Below the pieces are notes generated by a model. The model ran no database searches. It was not told where the DNA came from and was given only the letters and a program-made list of their open reading frames with translations. From the NCBI RefSeq assembly GCF_043195095.1, contig NZ_JBAFWN010000003.1: DNA of 64,000 nt, one strand, 5' to 3'. This stretch comes from NCEH01 sp043195095. Its GTDB lineage: Bacteria; Pseudomonadota; Alphaproteobacteria; Rhizobiales; Xanthobacteraceae. Every line of letters begins with the position of its first letter. Positions within the stretch are counted from its first letter, which is position 1. The translations under genes were made by a program, and so were the position numbers. Positions 8,031 to 16,132 of this stretch are shown here, piece by piece.

Positions 8031-9179
8031 TTACTGGAACACCAGTTCCGCCTGGAGCGCGCCCGAGGTCTTCACCGCCTGCAGGATCGAGATGATATCG
8101 TTCGGCTTCAGGCCAAAGCGATTGAGCCCGTTGACCAGGGTTTGCAGATTGGTGCCGGAGACGATGCCGATCGGGCCGCCGGTCTCCTGCGCGGTGATGT
8201 CGGTGCGCGGCACAACCACCGTCTCGCCATAGGAGAACGGCGCGGGCTGCGACACCACCGGGGTTTCCTGCACCTGCACCGTGAGATTGCCCTGGGTGAC
8301 GGCGAACGTGGAGACCTGCACGTTACGTCCGATCACAACGGTGCCGGTGCGCTGGTCCACCACCACTTTCGCCGGGGTGTCGGGATTGACCGTGAGATCG
8401 CCCAGTTCGGCGATGAAGCGCGCGGGGTTGGCCTGCGGCGGACGCTGCACCGCCACGGTGCGCAGGTCGCGCTCGCGGGCGAGCGGGCGGCCGTAGCGTT
8501 CGCGGGTGTAGGCGTTGATCACGTCCGCCATCATGGCGGCGGTCTTGAAATCGGGATTGTTGAGATCAATGACGATCTCGGGCAGGTCGCGCAGCTGACC
8601 GGAGAGCTGGCGCTCCACCAGGGCACCATTGGCGATGCGCCCGGCCGTGGGGACGCCCTGGGAGAGGGATTCCGCCTGGCCGGTTATGGCGATACCGGAC
8701 ACCAGCTGGCCCTGCGCCACCGCATACACGAGATTATCTGCGCCGCTGAGCGGGGTGGCGAGCAAGGTGCCGCCGCGCAGCGAGGTGGCATCGCCTAGCG
8801 AAGCGATGGTGACGTCGATGCGGGTGCCGATCGCGGCGAAGGCGGGGAGATTGGCCGTCACCGCCACGGCGGCGATGTTACGGGCCCGCAATTGGAGACC
8901 CTGCACATTGATGCCCATGCGGTCGAGCATGGATTGCAGCGCCTGTTCCGTGAACGGGGAGTTGCGCAGCGTGTCGCCCGTGCCCTGGAGGCCGATGACG
9001 AGGCCGTAGCCGATCAATTGGTTGTCACGCACGCCCTGGATGCTGGAGATGTCCTTGATCCGGGTGCCGGCTGCAGCGCGATCGGCGCCCGCCAGTCCAC
9101 CCGCCAGCATCAGCCCGAGGGCGACGGCGACAGTCAAGAGGCCGCGAAGCGGCGGGCGAAGGTGGGTCCGGTCCTTCAT
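8031..9179 (-). CDS. flgI: Flagellar P-ring protein FlgI
   Basis: 382 residues, the usual FlgI length. A signal peptide (LLTVAVALGLMLAGGLAGAD) is followed by the mature start TRIKDISSIQGVRDNQLIGY, then GLQGTGDTLRNSPFTEQAL and a C-terminal PNDIISILQAVKTSGALQAE, all hallmark segments. FlgI assembles the periplasmic P ring in the peptidoglycan layer, helped by the chaperone FlgA, encoded immediately upstream. Start is ATG at 9179, overlapping the flgA stop by 4 nt (ATGA). Unlike most junctions in this operon, the gap to the next gene downstream is long (293 bp). Confidence 0.98.
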   Translation of the reverse strand: MKDRTHLRPPLRGLLTVAVALGLMLAGGLAGADRAAAGTRIKDISSIQGVRDNQLIGYGLVIGLQGTGDTLRNSPFTEQALQSMLDRMGINVQGLQLRARNIAAVAVTANLPAFAAIGTRIDVTIASLGDATSLRGGTLLATPLSGADNLVYAVAQGQLVSGIAITGQAESLSQGVPTAGRIANGALVERQLSGQLRDLPEIVIDLNNPDFKTAAMMADVINAYTRERYGRPLARERDLRTVAVQRPPQANPARFIAELGDLTVNPDTPAKVVVDQRTGTVVIGRNVQVSTFAVTQGNLTVQVQETPVVSQPAPFSYGETVVVPRTDITAQETGGPIGIVSGTNLQTLVNGLNRFGLKPNDIISILQAVKTSGALQAELVFQ

Positions 9180-9835
9180 TTCATGCTCACGCGCACGGAG
9201 CCGTCGGTCTGCACGACGCCGAGGATGGTCTGGCCGCTGTCCATGTTCTTGAGGCGAACGACGGCGCCGGCGACACCGGATTCCAGCGCGGTCGCATAGC
9301 CGGAAATGGAGAGGCCACCTTCTTCCAGGCGCACCCGGGTCGCCGTGCCCTTGGTGACGAGGGGAACCTCGGAAACGGAATTGAGCGGGATCGGCTGGCC
9401 GGCCACCAGCAGGCGGCGGGCGGCCTTCCCGATCAGCGACGGCGCTCCGGCCATCGTGCCCGAGCGGGCGACGGCGGATTGCGGCATCATGCGCTCGGTG
9501 AGCATGCCGGCGGTGATGACGTCGCCGGGGAAGATCGTTACGGCGGGAACCGGCACGGGAATATCCTCGCTCGCCGCGACCGCAGGCGCGGACGCGCGCG
9601 GCGCGGGGGCCGCCTCCGCGCTTGGTGCCGCAGGCGAGGGTTCGCGGCTGGCTTCCGCCTGCGCGGCCATGGCGGATATGGTCTGCGCGCGGCCGGGCCC
9701 GGCCGGCATGGCGCAGGACAGCGCGAGCAGGCCGAGCACGAGGCAGCGTGCCGGAACGCCACCGAAACGCCGCATGTGCGCACGTTCGGTGCGGGACGCG
9801 CGAAGCAGCGCCTGCGCTTGGCGATGTGCGGACAT
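9176..9835 (-). CDS. flgA: Flagellar P-ring assembly chaperone FlgA
   Basis: 219 residues from the ATG at 9835, preceded by GAGG seven bases upstream; an ATG at 9847 is the alternative. An N-terminal hydrophobic stretch (CLVLGLLALSCAMPAGPGRA) gives export, followed by an Ala/Pro-rich linker (about residues 60-85) and the SAF/FlgA domain: VTIFPGDVITAGMLTERM, SLIGKAARRLLVAGQPI and VVRLKNMDSGQTILGVVQTD. FlgA helps FlgI fold and form the P ring in the periplasm. The Ala/Pro linker makes this protein longer than minimal FlgA. It lies between flgG and flgI, as in other rhizobial flagellar operons. Confidence 0.95.
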   Translation of the reverse strand: MSAHRQAQALLRASRTERAHMRRFGGVPARCLVLGLLALSCAMPAGPGRAQTISAMAAQAEASREPSPAAPSAEAAPAPRASAPAVAASEDIPVPVPAVTIFPGDVITAGMLTERMMPQSAVARSGTMAGAPSLIGKAARRLLVAGQPIPLNSVSEVPLVTKGTATRVRLEEGGLSISGYATALESGVAGAVVRLKNMDSGQTILGVVQTDGSVRVSMK

Positions 9836-9852
9836 GGGGTGCCTCATGACGG

Positions 9853-10641
9853 TCAGCGAATGCCCTTGGAGACCGTGCTCGCCATTTCGTCGGCGGCCTG
9901 GATCACCTTCGAATTCATTTCATAGGCGCGCTGGGCGGAGATCAGTTCGGTGATTTCCTTCACCGGATCGACGTTGGAGCCTTCCAGATAGCCCTGGTGG
10001 ATGGTGCCGAACCCGACGTCTCCGGCAACGCTCACCACCGGCTGGCCGGAGGCCGCGGTCTCGCGGTAGAGATTGTTCCCCATGGGGTCGAGGCCGGAAT
10101 CATTGGCGAAATTCGCGACGCTGAGCTGGCCCAGCAATTGCGGATTCTGCTGGTTCGGGATCTGGGCATAGACCTGCCCGGAATCATTGACGACGATGCC
10201 GGTCGCGTTGGCGGGGAAGGTGATGGCCGGCATCACTTCATAGCCGTCGGACGTGACGAGCTGCCCGGCGGGTCCCTTGTTGAAGGAGCCCGCGCGCGTA
10301 TAGAGCGTCTCGCCGGACGGGCTCGTCACCTCGAACCAGCCGCGCCCGTTGATGGCGAGATCCAGGGGGTTGCCGGTTTGGGCGAGCGGTCCCTGGATGT
10401 GCAGGTTGCGGATGCCGACCGTGCGCACGCCGAGCCCGATGCGGGCCCCCTCGGGGATCGGCCCCGCGCCATCCTGGTTGGGCACCCCTTGGGCGCGTTC
10501 GGCCTGATACAACAGATCGGAGAATTCGGCGCGGGCGCGCTTGAACCCCGTGGTGTTGATGTTCGCGATATTGTTCGCAATCACCTCCACATTGGTCTGC
10601 TGGGCCGACATTCCGGTTGCGGCAATGGCTAGGGCGCGCAT
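9853..10641 (-). CDS. flgG: Flagellar distal rod protein FlgG
   Basis: 262 residues, typical of FlgG. The N-terminal rod motif reads NIANINTTGFKRARAEFSDLLYQ, the central part contains GNPLDLAINGRGWFEV, and the C-terminal heptad helix ends QRAYEMNSKVIQAADEM. FlgG polymerises as the distal rod between the proximal rod and the hook. ATG at 10641 is preceded by GGATAAG. It follows fliE by 9 bp and is followed closely by flgA. Confidence 0.98.
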   Translation of the reverse strand: MRALAIAATGMSAQQTNVEVIANNIANINTTGFKRARAEFSDLLYQAERAQGVPNQDGAGPIPEGARIGLGVRTVGIRNLHIQGPLAQTGNPLDLAINGRGWFEVTSPSGETLYTRAGSFNKGPAGQLVTSDGYEVMPAITFPANATGIVVNDSGQVYAQIPNQQNPQLLGQLSVANFANDSGLDPMGNNLYRETAASGQPVVSVAGDVGFGTIHQGYLEGSNVDPVKEITELISAQRAYEMNSKVIQAADEMASTVSKGIR

Positions 10642-10650
10642 GTCTTATCC

Positions 10651-10995
10651 TCAGATCGCCATCCGGCTGATTTCCTGGTAGGCGGCGACAACCTTGTCGC
10701 GCACCGCGATCGCAGTTTGCAGGGTCTGTTCCGCCGACATGATCGCCTCGACCACGTGGTGAACCGAGGCCTTGCCGGAGATGCCGGAGATCGCCGCGCT
10801 TTCGCCCTGCTTCAGGGTGGTGACGGCGTTCGACGACATCTGCGAGAGCATGTCGGTGAAATCGGAGGGGGCTGCCGCGGCGCCCGGCGCGACCTTGGAC
10901 GTCAATTGCGACGTCATCTGCGTGTCGGTGCGCGTCTGGCCGAGGCTGGTGCTGGAGCTGCGCGAAAGCGCGCTGAAATTGACCGCGTCGATCAT
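10651..10995 (-). CDS. fliE: Flagellar hook-basal body protein FliE
   Basis: 114 residues. FliE links the MS ring to the proximal rod. The conserved C-terminal helices read VVEAIMSAEQTLQTAIAVRD and KVVAAYQEISRMAI, which identify the family, with a variable Ser/Thr/Ala-rich N-terminus. I start at ATG 10995 (MIDAVNFSAL) because GAGGAG lies eight bases upstream; a TTG at 11001 is less likely. The gene begins 2 nt after the flgC stop. Confidence 0.96.
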   Translation of the reverse strand: MIDAVNFSALSRSSSTSLGQTRTDTQMTSQLTSKVAPGAAAAPSDFTDMLSQMSSNAVTTLKQGESAAISGISGKASVHHVVEAIMSAEQTLQTAIAVRDKVVAAYQEISRMAI

Positions 10996-10997
10996 GC

Positions 10998-11426
10998 TCA
11001 ACTCCTCAGGAGATCAATGGTCATCGCCACCATGGAGCGGGCCTGCTTGATCATCTGGAGGTTGGCCTCATAGGAGCGGCCCGCCTCGCGCATGTCGGCC
11101 ATTTCAAGCAATGTGTTCACGTTCGGCATTTTCACCTGGCCGGAGGCATCTGCGGCCGGATTGCCGGGGTCGAATTCGGTTTGGAACGGCGCGCGGTCGC
11201 GGCCGAGGGATTTGACGCGAACCGTCGAGGCGCCGAGGGCGCGGTCCAGTTCGGCCGAGAATTGGACGGTCTTGCGTGCATAGGGATCGGCGCCCGGCGT
11301 GTTGCCGGTGGAGCGCGCGTTGGCGACATTTTCCGCCGCGATGCGCAGGCGGGTCGACTGGGCTTCCAAGCCGGCCGCGGCGATCCCGGAGGCGGCCCGC
11401 AGCGGATCGAGGGACAGAACGGACAT
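10998..11426 (-). CDS. flgC: Flagellar proximal rod protein FlgC
   Basis: 142 residues. The N-terminus MSVLSLDPLRAASGIAAAGL is followed by RLRIAAENVANARSTG, the rod-family motif, and the C-terminal helix contains EMADMREAGRSYEANLQM. FlgC forms part of the proximal rod with FlgB and FlgF. Start is the ATG at 11426, 2 nt after the flgB stop. An open frame extends upstream to 11960 but overlaps flgB in another frame and is spurious. Confidence 0.96.
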   Translation of the reverse strand: MSVLSLDPLRAASGIAAAGLEAQSTRLRIAAENVANARSTGNTPGADPYARKTVQFSAELDRALGASTVRVKSLGRDRAPFQTEFDPGNPAADASGQVKMPNVNTLLEMADMREAGRSYEANLQMIKQARSMVAMTIDLLRS

Positions 11427-11428
11427 GC

Positions 11429-11809
11429 TCAGGTCTTCACGCTTGCGAGCATCATGCGCTGGAACGAGCGCACGACGTTCGTGTTGAGGGAGAAGGCGCG
11501 GTTCACCTCGTCCGCCTTGAGCATTTCCTGCTCCAGGCTGACGGTGTTGCCGGAATGGCTGATATCCCAGCCTTCGGCCTTGTTGACCTTGCTGGTCGGC
11601 ACGCCGGCACCCGCCACGTCCATATGACGGGCCGAGGTGCGGTTCAGCGAAAGGTGCGTCTTGTCGAGCACCGCGGTAAACGGCTCCACGTCGGCGGCCT
11701 TGAAGCCGGGCGTGTTGGCATTGGCGATGTTTCCAGAAATGGCGGCCTGACGCACCGACGCCCATTCGGCGTGGCGCGATGCGAGGCTGAACAGAAATAG
11801 GGGCTGCAA
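11429..11809 (-). CDS. flgB: Flagellar proximal rod protein FlgB
   Basis: 126 residues. Recognisable by VRQAAISGNIANANTPGFKA near the N-terminus and a C-terminal segment (SLEQEMLKADEVNRAFSLNT, then RSFQRMMLASVK). FlgB is the most proximal rod protein. The start codon appears to be TTG at 11809 (LQPLFLFSLASRHAEW, first residue read as Met), with GGGAGG five bases upstream and no in-frame ATG nearby. It is separated from the preceding unknown gene by 74 bp. Confidence 0.95.
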   Translation of the reverse strand: MQPLFLFSLASRHAEWASVRQAAISGNIANANTPGFKAADVEPFTAVLDKTHLSLNRTSARHMDVAGAGVPTSKVNKAEGWDISHSGNTVSLEQEMLKADEVNRAFSLNTNVVRSFQRMMLASVKT

Positions 11810-11883
11810 ACCGACCTCCCGGATAACCTGTTCGCAAGCTAGGATCAGAACCTTGCCCCAGGCTGGTCATCGCCGGGCCGGGC

Positions 11884-12342
11884 TTATTGCTTGGTGATCC
11901 GCATGTCTTCCAGCGCCGCCGCAAAGCACGCGAGGTCTTCCTCGGGCGTGCCGGCGGCACGGGCGAAGCGGATCGAATCGATGTCCACGCCGATGGCGAA
12001 CTGGTCGAAGACCAGCCGGAAAAAGGCGCTGAGCGTGGCGTGATGAAGCTCCAGGCTCAGGCTCATCACCGGCGCGGTGCCCCATTCGGCGGAGCTGGTG
12101 GCCTGATGCGCGTAGCGCAGGATGCCCGGCTTCAACGACATTTCCGCCGACGAGGCGAGGATGTCGGCGATGATGCTTTCCTGTCCCGCGCTGACATAGG
12201 ACAGCATGAGGCCCGCGTTGGTGAACGCGAGCTCAGTGATGACCTGCTTGAGGGCATTGGCCAGCAGCTTCTCGTAGCGCTCGACCTCGGCATGCTCCAG
12301 GTGCTGGATTTCGAGGATGTGGGGGCCATCACCGGGGCGCAT
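11884..12342 (-). CDS. Unrecognised protein encoded between flhB and flgB
   Basis: 152 residues from the ATG at 12342, which has GAGGAAA about six bases upstream and overlaps the flhB stop by 14 nt. I do not recognise a family. There is no signal peptide or clear membrane helix; the sequence looks helical, with ILEIQHLEHAEVERYEKLLA at the start and Ala-rich segments ending CFAAALEDMRITKQ. Its place inside a flagellar operon, with translational coupling to the export protein FlhB, suggests a cytoplasmic accessory for flagellar assembly, export or switch function. That is inference. The open frame reaches back to 12447, but that part lies within flhB. Confidence 0.8.
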   Translation of the reverse strand: MRPGDGPHILEIQHLEHAEVERYEKLLANALKQVITELAFTNAGLMLSYVSAGQESIIADILASSAEMSLKPGILRYAHQATSSAEWGTAPVMSLSLELHHATLSAFFRLVFDQFAIGVDIDSIRFARAAGTPEEDLACFAAALEDMRITKQ

Positions 12343-13405
12343 TGGATTTCCTCGAATAAATAAAGTAAAGTATCTTCGCCACCGGGCGATAGAATTCGTT
12401 GGGTATCCATTGATCGACCTGGACCGCGTCATACATGGCGCGGGCAAGCGCCCGGTCCTCGATCACGGGGATGTCGTTGCGCTCGGCGATCTCGCGAATT
12501 TTCAGCGCGATCAGGTCCATGCCCTTGGCCACCACCAGCGGGGCGCCGCCCTTGGCGCGATCGTATTGCAGGGCGATCGCGTAATGGGTCGGGTTGGCGA
12601 TCACGAGCGAAGCCTTGGGCACGTTCGTCAGCATGCGCTGGCGCGCCCGTTGCTGGGCGAGCGCGCGCATGCGCGCCTTCACCATGGGGTCGCCTTCGGC
12701 CTGCTTGAACTCATCCTTCAGTTCCTGGTGCGACATGCGCAGATCGGCGCGCCAGTGGAAGCGCGCCCACACCAGGTCCGCCCCCACCAGGGCGATGGTG
12801 CCGATGCACACCGCCGAGACCAGGTGCGTCGACAAGGACAGAACAACCGAGGGAATCAGCAGCGGATCGGAGAACATGGCGTTCACCATCTGGTACTGCT
12901 GCGAATAGAGCAGGATCGCGCAGATCAGGCCGATGATGAAGAACTTGAACAGCGACTTGCCGAACTCGACATGACCCTGCGTGCCGAAGATGCGCGACCA
13001 GCCGGCGACCGGCGAGACTCGCGACCATTTGGGCGTGATGCGGTCCAGCACCACGCGCGGCATGTTCTGGAACACCGTCGCCACCACGCCGGCCAGCGCG
13101 AGAATGATGACGATGGGCGTGAGAAAGCGCGCCGCCACCATCAGCAGGCCCATCAGCAGATCCACAGCGTCTCCGCTCTCCTCCAGTCGGAAGCCGGCGG
13201 GATCGTCGATGAACCGCGCGAGATCGTCCGCGAGGCGGCGCACGGGGTTCGATGCGAAGAACGTCAGGCACAGGAGAATGCCCACCAGGGAGGCGAACAG
13301 CGTCGCTTCGCGCGAAAACGGCACATTGCCCTTCTCAACGGCGTCGTTGATCTTTTTTTCGCTCGCCTCTTCTGTCTGGCTCTCCTTGTCCGGGGCTTCA
13401 GACAT
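12329..13405 (-). CDS. flhB: Flagellar export protein FlhB
   Basis: 358 residues. An acidic/lysine-rich N-terminus (KESQTEEASEKKINDAVEKG) precedes four membrane helices between about residues 30 and 215, then a cytoplasmic domain with the autocleavage motif NPTH in LVIANPTHYAIALQYDR. FlhB is the substrate-specificity switch of the flagellar type III exporter: cleavage between N and P changes export from rod/hook to filament substrates. ATG at 13405 lies 11 bp after the fliG stop. The last 14 nt overlap the next gene. Confidence 0.98.
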   Translation of the reverse strand: MSEAPDKESQTEEASEKKINDAVEKGNVPFSREATLFASLVGILLCLTFFASNPVRRLADDLARFIDDPAGFRLEESGDAVDLLMGLLMVAARFLTPIVIILALAGVVATVFQNMPRVVLDRITPKWSRVSPVAGWSRIFGTQGHVEFGKSLFKFFIIGLICAILLYSQQYQMVNAMFSDPLLIPSVVLSLSTHLVSAVCIGTIALVGADLVWARFHWRADLRMSHQELKDEFKQAEGDPMVKARMRALAQQRARQRMLTNVPKASLVIANPTHYAIALQYDRAKGGAPLVVAKGMDLIALKIREIAERNDIPVIEDRALARAMYDAVQVDQWIPNEFYRPVAKILYFIYSRKSNAPR

Positions 13406-13416
13406 CGGCCGACGCC

Positions 13417-14451
13417 CTAGCGCACATAGGTGTCTTCCTCATTGCCGGAGTTGAGTTCGATTTCGCCGCGCCCGGCCATGTCGAGCGCGAGGTCGGTGAT
13501 GGTGCGGCGGGCATCGTGCACGTCGCGCTGGGCCACCGGCTCGCCGCCGCCAAGTTCCTGCTCCACCATGCGGCGCACGCGGGCGCCCAGCGATTGCAGG
13601 ATGATCTCGCGGAAATCCAGATCGGTCCCCTTGAGGGCCAGGATCAGCTTGTCGTTCGGCACCTGGTCGAACAAAGCGGTGCGGGCCTTGGGCGTCAGCT
13701 TGATGATGTCGTCGAAGGTGAACAGAAGACCCTTGAGGATCTCGGCCGACTTGGGGCGCGTGGCGGCGAGGCTGTTGAGCACCGTCTCCATGTCGTCGCG
13801 CTCCATCTTGTTGATGATGTCAGCCATGCGGGCGTGCGGATCGGCGCCGGCATTGCGCGAGAAATTCATCATGAAGTCTTCATGAACGGTCTTCTCGATG
13901 ACCTGCATGGTGCTGTCGACGATCGGCTTGAAGGTGAGCATGCGCCGCATGATGCCGTTGCGGCGATCCTCGGGAATGAAGCCCATCACCTTGGCGGCGC
14001 AGGCCGGCTTCACCTTGGACAGCATGAGGGCCGCCGTCTGGGGATGCTCCTTCATGATGTAGGTGGCGAGCACGTTCTCGGTGACCGTGGAGATGCGATC
14101 CCAGATCGTATGGTTCGAGGCCCCGCGCAGCTCCAGCATGATCTCGGCGATCTGCTCGGGCGGCAACACGCCGGTCAGCAGGCGCTCCACATCCGCGGCG
14201 GTGCCAACCAGATTGGCGCCGGCGACGAAATGGGTCGCGAAGTCCTCGATCAGGGTTTCGATCTGCGCATTGCTGACCGGCTTCAGCTCGGCGATCGAGC
14301 GCGTGACAAGCTTGATCTCGTCCGCCTCGAAATGCTTCATGATCCGGTTGGCGACCGGCGCGCCCATGGTCATGAGCAGCGCCGCCACCTTGTCGGTGCC
14401 GTGCAGCGGCCGGCTTTTACTCGCCGCGTAGGAGGGGGATGAGTTGGGCAT
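13417..14451 (-). CDS. fliG: Flagellar motor switch protein FliG
   Basis: 344 residues, the usual length. The middle domain carries MKEHPQTAALMLSKV (the EHPQ motif that contacts FliM), and the C-terminal part carries the charged torque helix region around NDKLILALKGTDLDFREIIL. FliG connects the MS ring to FliM and couples stator force to rotation. ATG at 14451 lies 12 bp after the fliN stop. The N-terminal domain that docks on FliF is complete, although fliF itself is not in the window. Confidence 0.98.
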   Translation of the reverse strand: MPNSSPSYAASKSRPLHGTDKVAALLMTMGAPVANRIMKHFEADEIKLVTRSIAELKPVSNAQIETLIEDFATHFVAGANLVGTAADVERLLTGVLPPEQIAEIMLELRGASNHTIWDRISTVTENVLATYIMKEHPQTAALMLSKVKPACAAKVMGFIPEDRRNGIMRRMLTFKPIVDSTMQVIEKTVHEDFMMNFSRNAGADPHARMADIINKMERDDMETVLNSLAATRPKSAEILKGLLFTFDDIIKLTPKARTALFDQVPNDKLILALKGTDLDFREIILQSLGARVRRMVEQELGGGEPVAQRDVHDARRTITDLALDMAGRGEIELNSGNEEDTYVR

Positions 14452-14463
14452 CGGGCGGCCTTA

Positions 14464-14838
14464 TCAGGCGGTCTCGGGGCCGCTCGGGCCGACGATCTCG
14501 GTGAGGGAGACGCCGAAGCGCGAATTGTCGTCCTCCACCACCATCACCTCGCCGCGCGCGATGATGCGCCCGTTCACCACGACGTCCACCGGCTCGCCCA
14601 CCCGATGGTCGAGCGGCACGATGGCGCCGCGGCCGAGCTTCAGCAGGTTCGACACCGGCATGGAGGCCGAGCCGAGCACCACCTGGAGCAGGACGGGGAT
14701 GCGCATGACCGATTCCAGCCCGCGCCCGCTGGCGAGGGTTTCCTCGCGCACGCCACCCACGCGCGCCAGAAGCGCCTCGTCCTGGGCATTGGCGGCGGTA
14801 TCGTTCAATTCCATTTCATCTACGGGCAGGCTGGCCAT
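14464..14838 (-). CDS. fliN: Flagellar motor switch protein FliN
   Basis: 124 residues with one SpoA domain at the C-terminal side: MRIPVLLQVVLGSASMPVSN, then LKLGRGAIVPLDHRVGEPV and VVNGRIIARGEVMVVEDD. FliN stacks under FliM in the C ring and helps recruit the export ATPase. The N-terminal 45 residues are variable and acidic. ATG at 14838 has GGGAG upstream. The gap to the preceding DUF6468 gene is 58 bp. Confidence 0.97.
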   Translation of the reverse strand: MASLPVDEMELNDTAANAQDEALLARVGGVREETLASGRGLESVMRIPVLLQVVLGSASMPVSNLLKLGRGAIVPLDHRVGEPVDVVVNGRIIARGEVMVVEDDNSRFGVSLTEIVGPSGPETA

Positions 14839-14896
14839 GGGAACTCCCCCTTTGCGTATTGGCGTGAGGCATTAGCTTGGTTTGAAGTCTTCGTGC

Positions 14897-15223
14897 TCAC
14901 CGGCGGCGTGTATCGCCGGGCTGCGAGCGCGCGTTATCGCTGACGGGGCGCCGTGCACCGTCCCGGCGGTCGATTTCGTCGATCAGGGCGTGCGCCTGGT
15001 CGATCCGGGTGGCGAGCAGGATCAGCGTTTCCTTGCCGTCGAGGTCGAGCGTCACCAGCGCGTCGCGCGCCGCGATCAGGGCGCGCGAGGTATCCGCCAG
15101 CGCGCGCTCGTAATCGGCGTTCAGCACGTCGAGCCGCTTGAGCTTGCGATGGACCATCACCACGCAGACCGTGGTGGCGAGCAGCGCTGCCAGCAGCAGC
15201 AGGTCAGCGGGGAAAGAGGTCAT
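14897..15223 (-). CDS. DUF6468 domain protein between fliM and fliN
   Basis: 108 residues. One N-terminal membrane helix (FPADLLLLAALLATTVCVVM) is followed by a Lys/Arg patch and a long helical region (DVLNADYERALADTSRALIA and onwards) with coiled-coil character. It resembles the DUF6468 proteins that lie beside fliM in alphaproteobacterial flagellar operons (recalled family, not searched); their function is not known to me. ATG at 15223 has AGGAG eight bases upstream and overlaps the fliM stop by 20 nt, so it is coupled to fliM. A role next to the switch or stator at the inner membrane is inference. Confidence 0.85.
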   Translation of the reverse strand: MTSFPADLLLLAALLATTVCVVMVHRKLKRLDVLNADYERALADTSRALIAARDALVTLDLDGKETLILLATRIDQAHALIDEIDRRDGARRPVSDNARSQPGDTRRR

Positions 15224-16130
15224 TCAGAAACTCCTGTTCTGGGCTGATGAGGTCGTCCACCCGCAGCACATAGGAGCCTTCCGCCTGGCCGAGGTGGCAC
15301 CAGAACAGCGGCTGATCCTTGCTCTCAAGCTTGATGCGCGTGCGCGGCGTGGCCTGGAGCTTGATGACCTGTCCAACCTTCAGCTCGGCGATCTCGCCGA
15401 GCGGGAAATGCCGCTCCTCCAGGATCGCGCGAACCTTGACCTGGGTGCGATTGACCTCGCCACGGATCTGCTGCGTCCATTTGGGATCGCGCCCGCTGGA
15501 TTCCGCCGACGTGGTGCGCGAGAGCGCCTGGCGCATGGGGGTTAGGGCCGATTGCGGGATGACGACGAACATCTCGCCCCCGCGGTTCAGCGCCTGGAGC
15601 AGGAATTTGGTCACGATCGCGAGGTTATTGCGCCGTCCGATCACGGCGAAATCCATGCGGGTTTCCTGGCGCTCGAAGGTGAAGGTCGTATCGGTCACGG
15701 GCGCGAAGCTCGAGCGCAGCACCTTGCTCATCTGCTCGAACAGCAATTGCGCCACGCGCGACTCGATGTTCGAGAAGCTGCGCTCGTCGTCGACCGGCGG
15801 TTCGGAGCCATCGGCGCCGAACAGCACTTCCATCATGGTGAAGATGAAGTCGCGGTCGAAGCCGACGATGATGTGGCTGTCCCAGCTGGGCGCGTGGAAA
15901 ATGCCGGCAACCGCCATGCCCTCGTACATTTCCAGCACGTCGCCGATGCGCCCGCTCTCCACGCTGGAGAGCGAATAATAGGCCTGCGAGGCGGCCAGCG
16001 TGCGCAGGCTGTCGGCGCAGAACGTGCTCATGCGGTCGAAGATCACGTGCAGCATCGGCAGGCGGTCGAGCGAGAGCCCGGCCGCGTCCAGCAACATGTC
16101 CCGAATGTCTTGGTGCTTGTGCTCGCTCAT
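15204..16130 (-). CDS. fliM: Flagellar motor switch protein FliM
   Basis: 308 residues. The middle domain (about 40-230) includes HIIVGFDRDFIFTMMEVLFG, SFSNIESRVAQLLFEQMSKV and TFERQETRMDFAVIG; the C-terminal SpoA-like domain contains LAEIAELKVG-type sequence (PLGEIAELKVGQVIKLQATP). FliM forms most of the C ring and binds phospho-CheY. The canonical N-terminal CheY-binding EIDALL-type peptide is not obvious; the N-terminus reads MSEHKHQDIRDMLLDAAGL. ATG at 16130 lies 2 nt after the motA stop. The alphaproteobacterial form is divergent but the operon position fixes the assignment. Confidence 0.94.
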   Translation of the reverse strand: MSEHKHQDIRDMLLDAAGLSLDRLPMLHVIFDRMSTFCADSLRTLAASQAYYSLSSVESGRIGDVLEMYEGMAVAGIFHAPSWDSHIIVGFDRDFIFTMMEVLFGADGSEPPVDDERSFSNIESRVAQLLFEQMSKVLRSSFAPVTDTTFTFERQETRMDFAVIGRRNNLAIVTKFLLQALNRGGEMFVVIPQSALTPMRQALSRTTSAESSGRDPKWTQQIRGEVNRTQVKVRAILEERHFPLGEIAELKVGQVIKLQATPRTRIKLESKDQPLFWCHLGQAEGSYVLRVDDLISPEQEFLNDLFPR

Positions 16131-16132
16131 GG

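Noticed and set aside
10998..11960. Extended flgC frame of 320 residues
   Set aside because: The upstream part overlaps flgB and the unknown gene in another frame; flgC begins at 11426.
12317..13420. Long plus-strand open frame opposite flhB
   Set aside because: It mirrors flhB on the other strand, is His/Arg/Gly-rich, has no ribosome site, and the flhB reading is certain.
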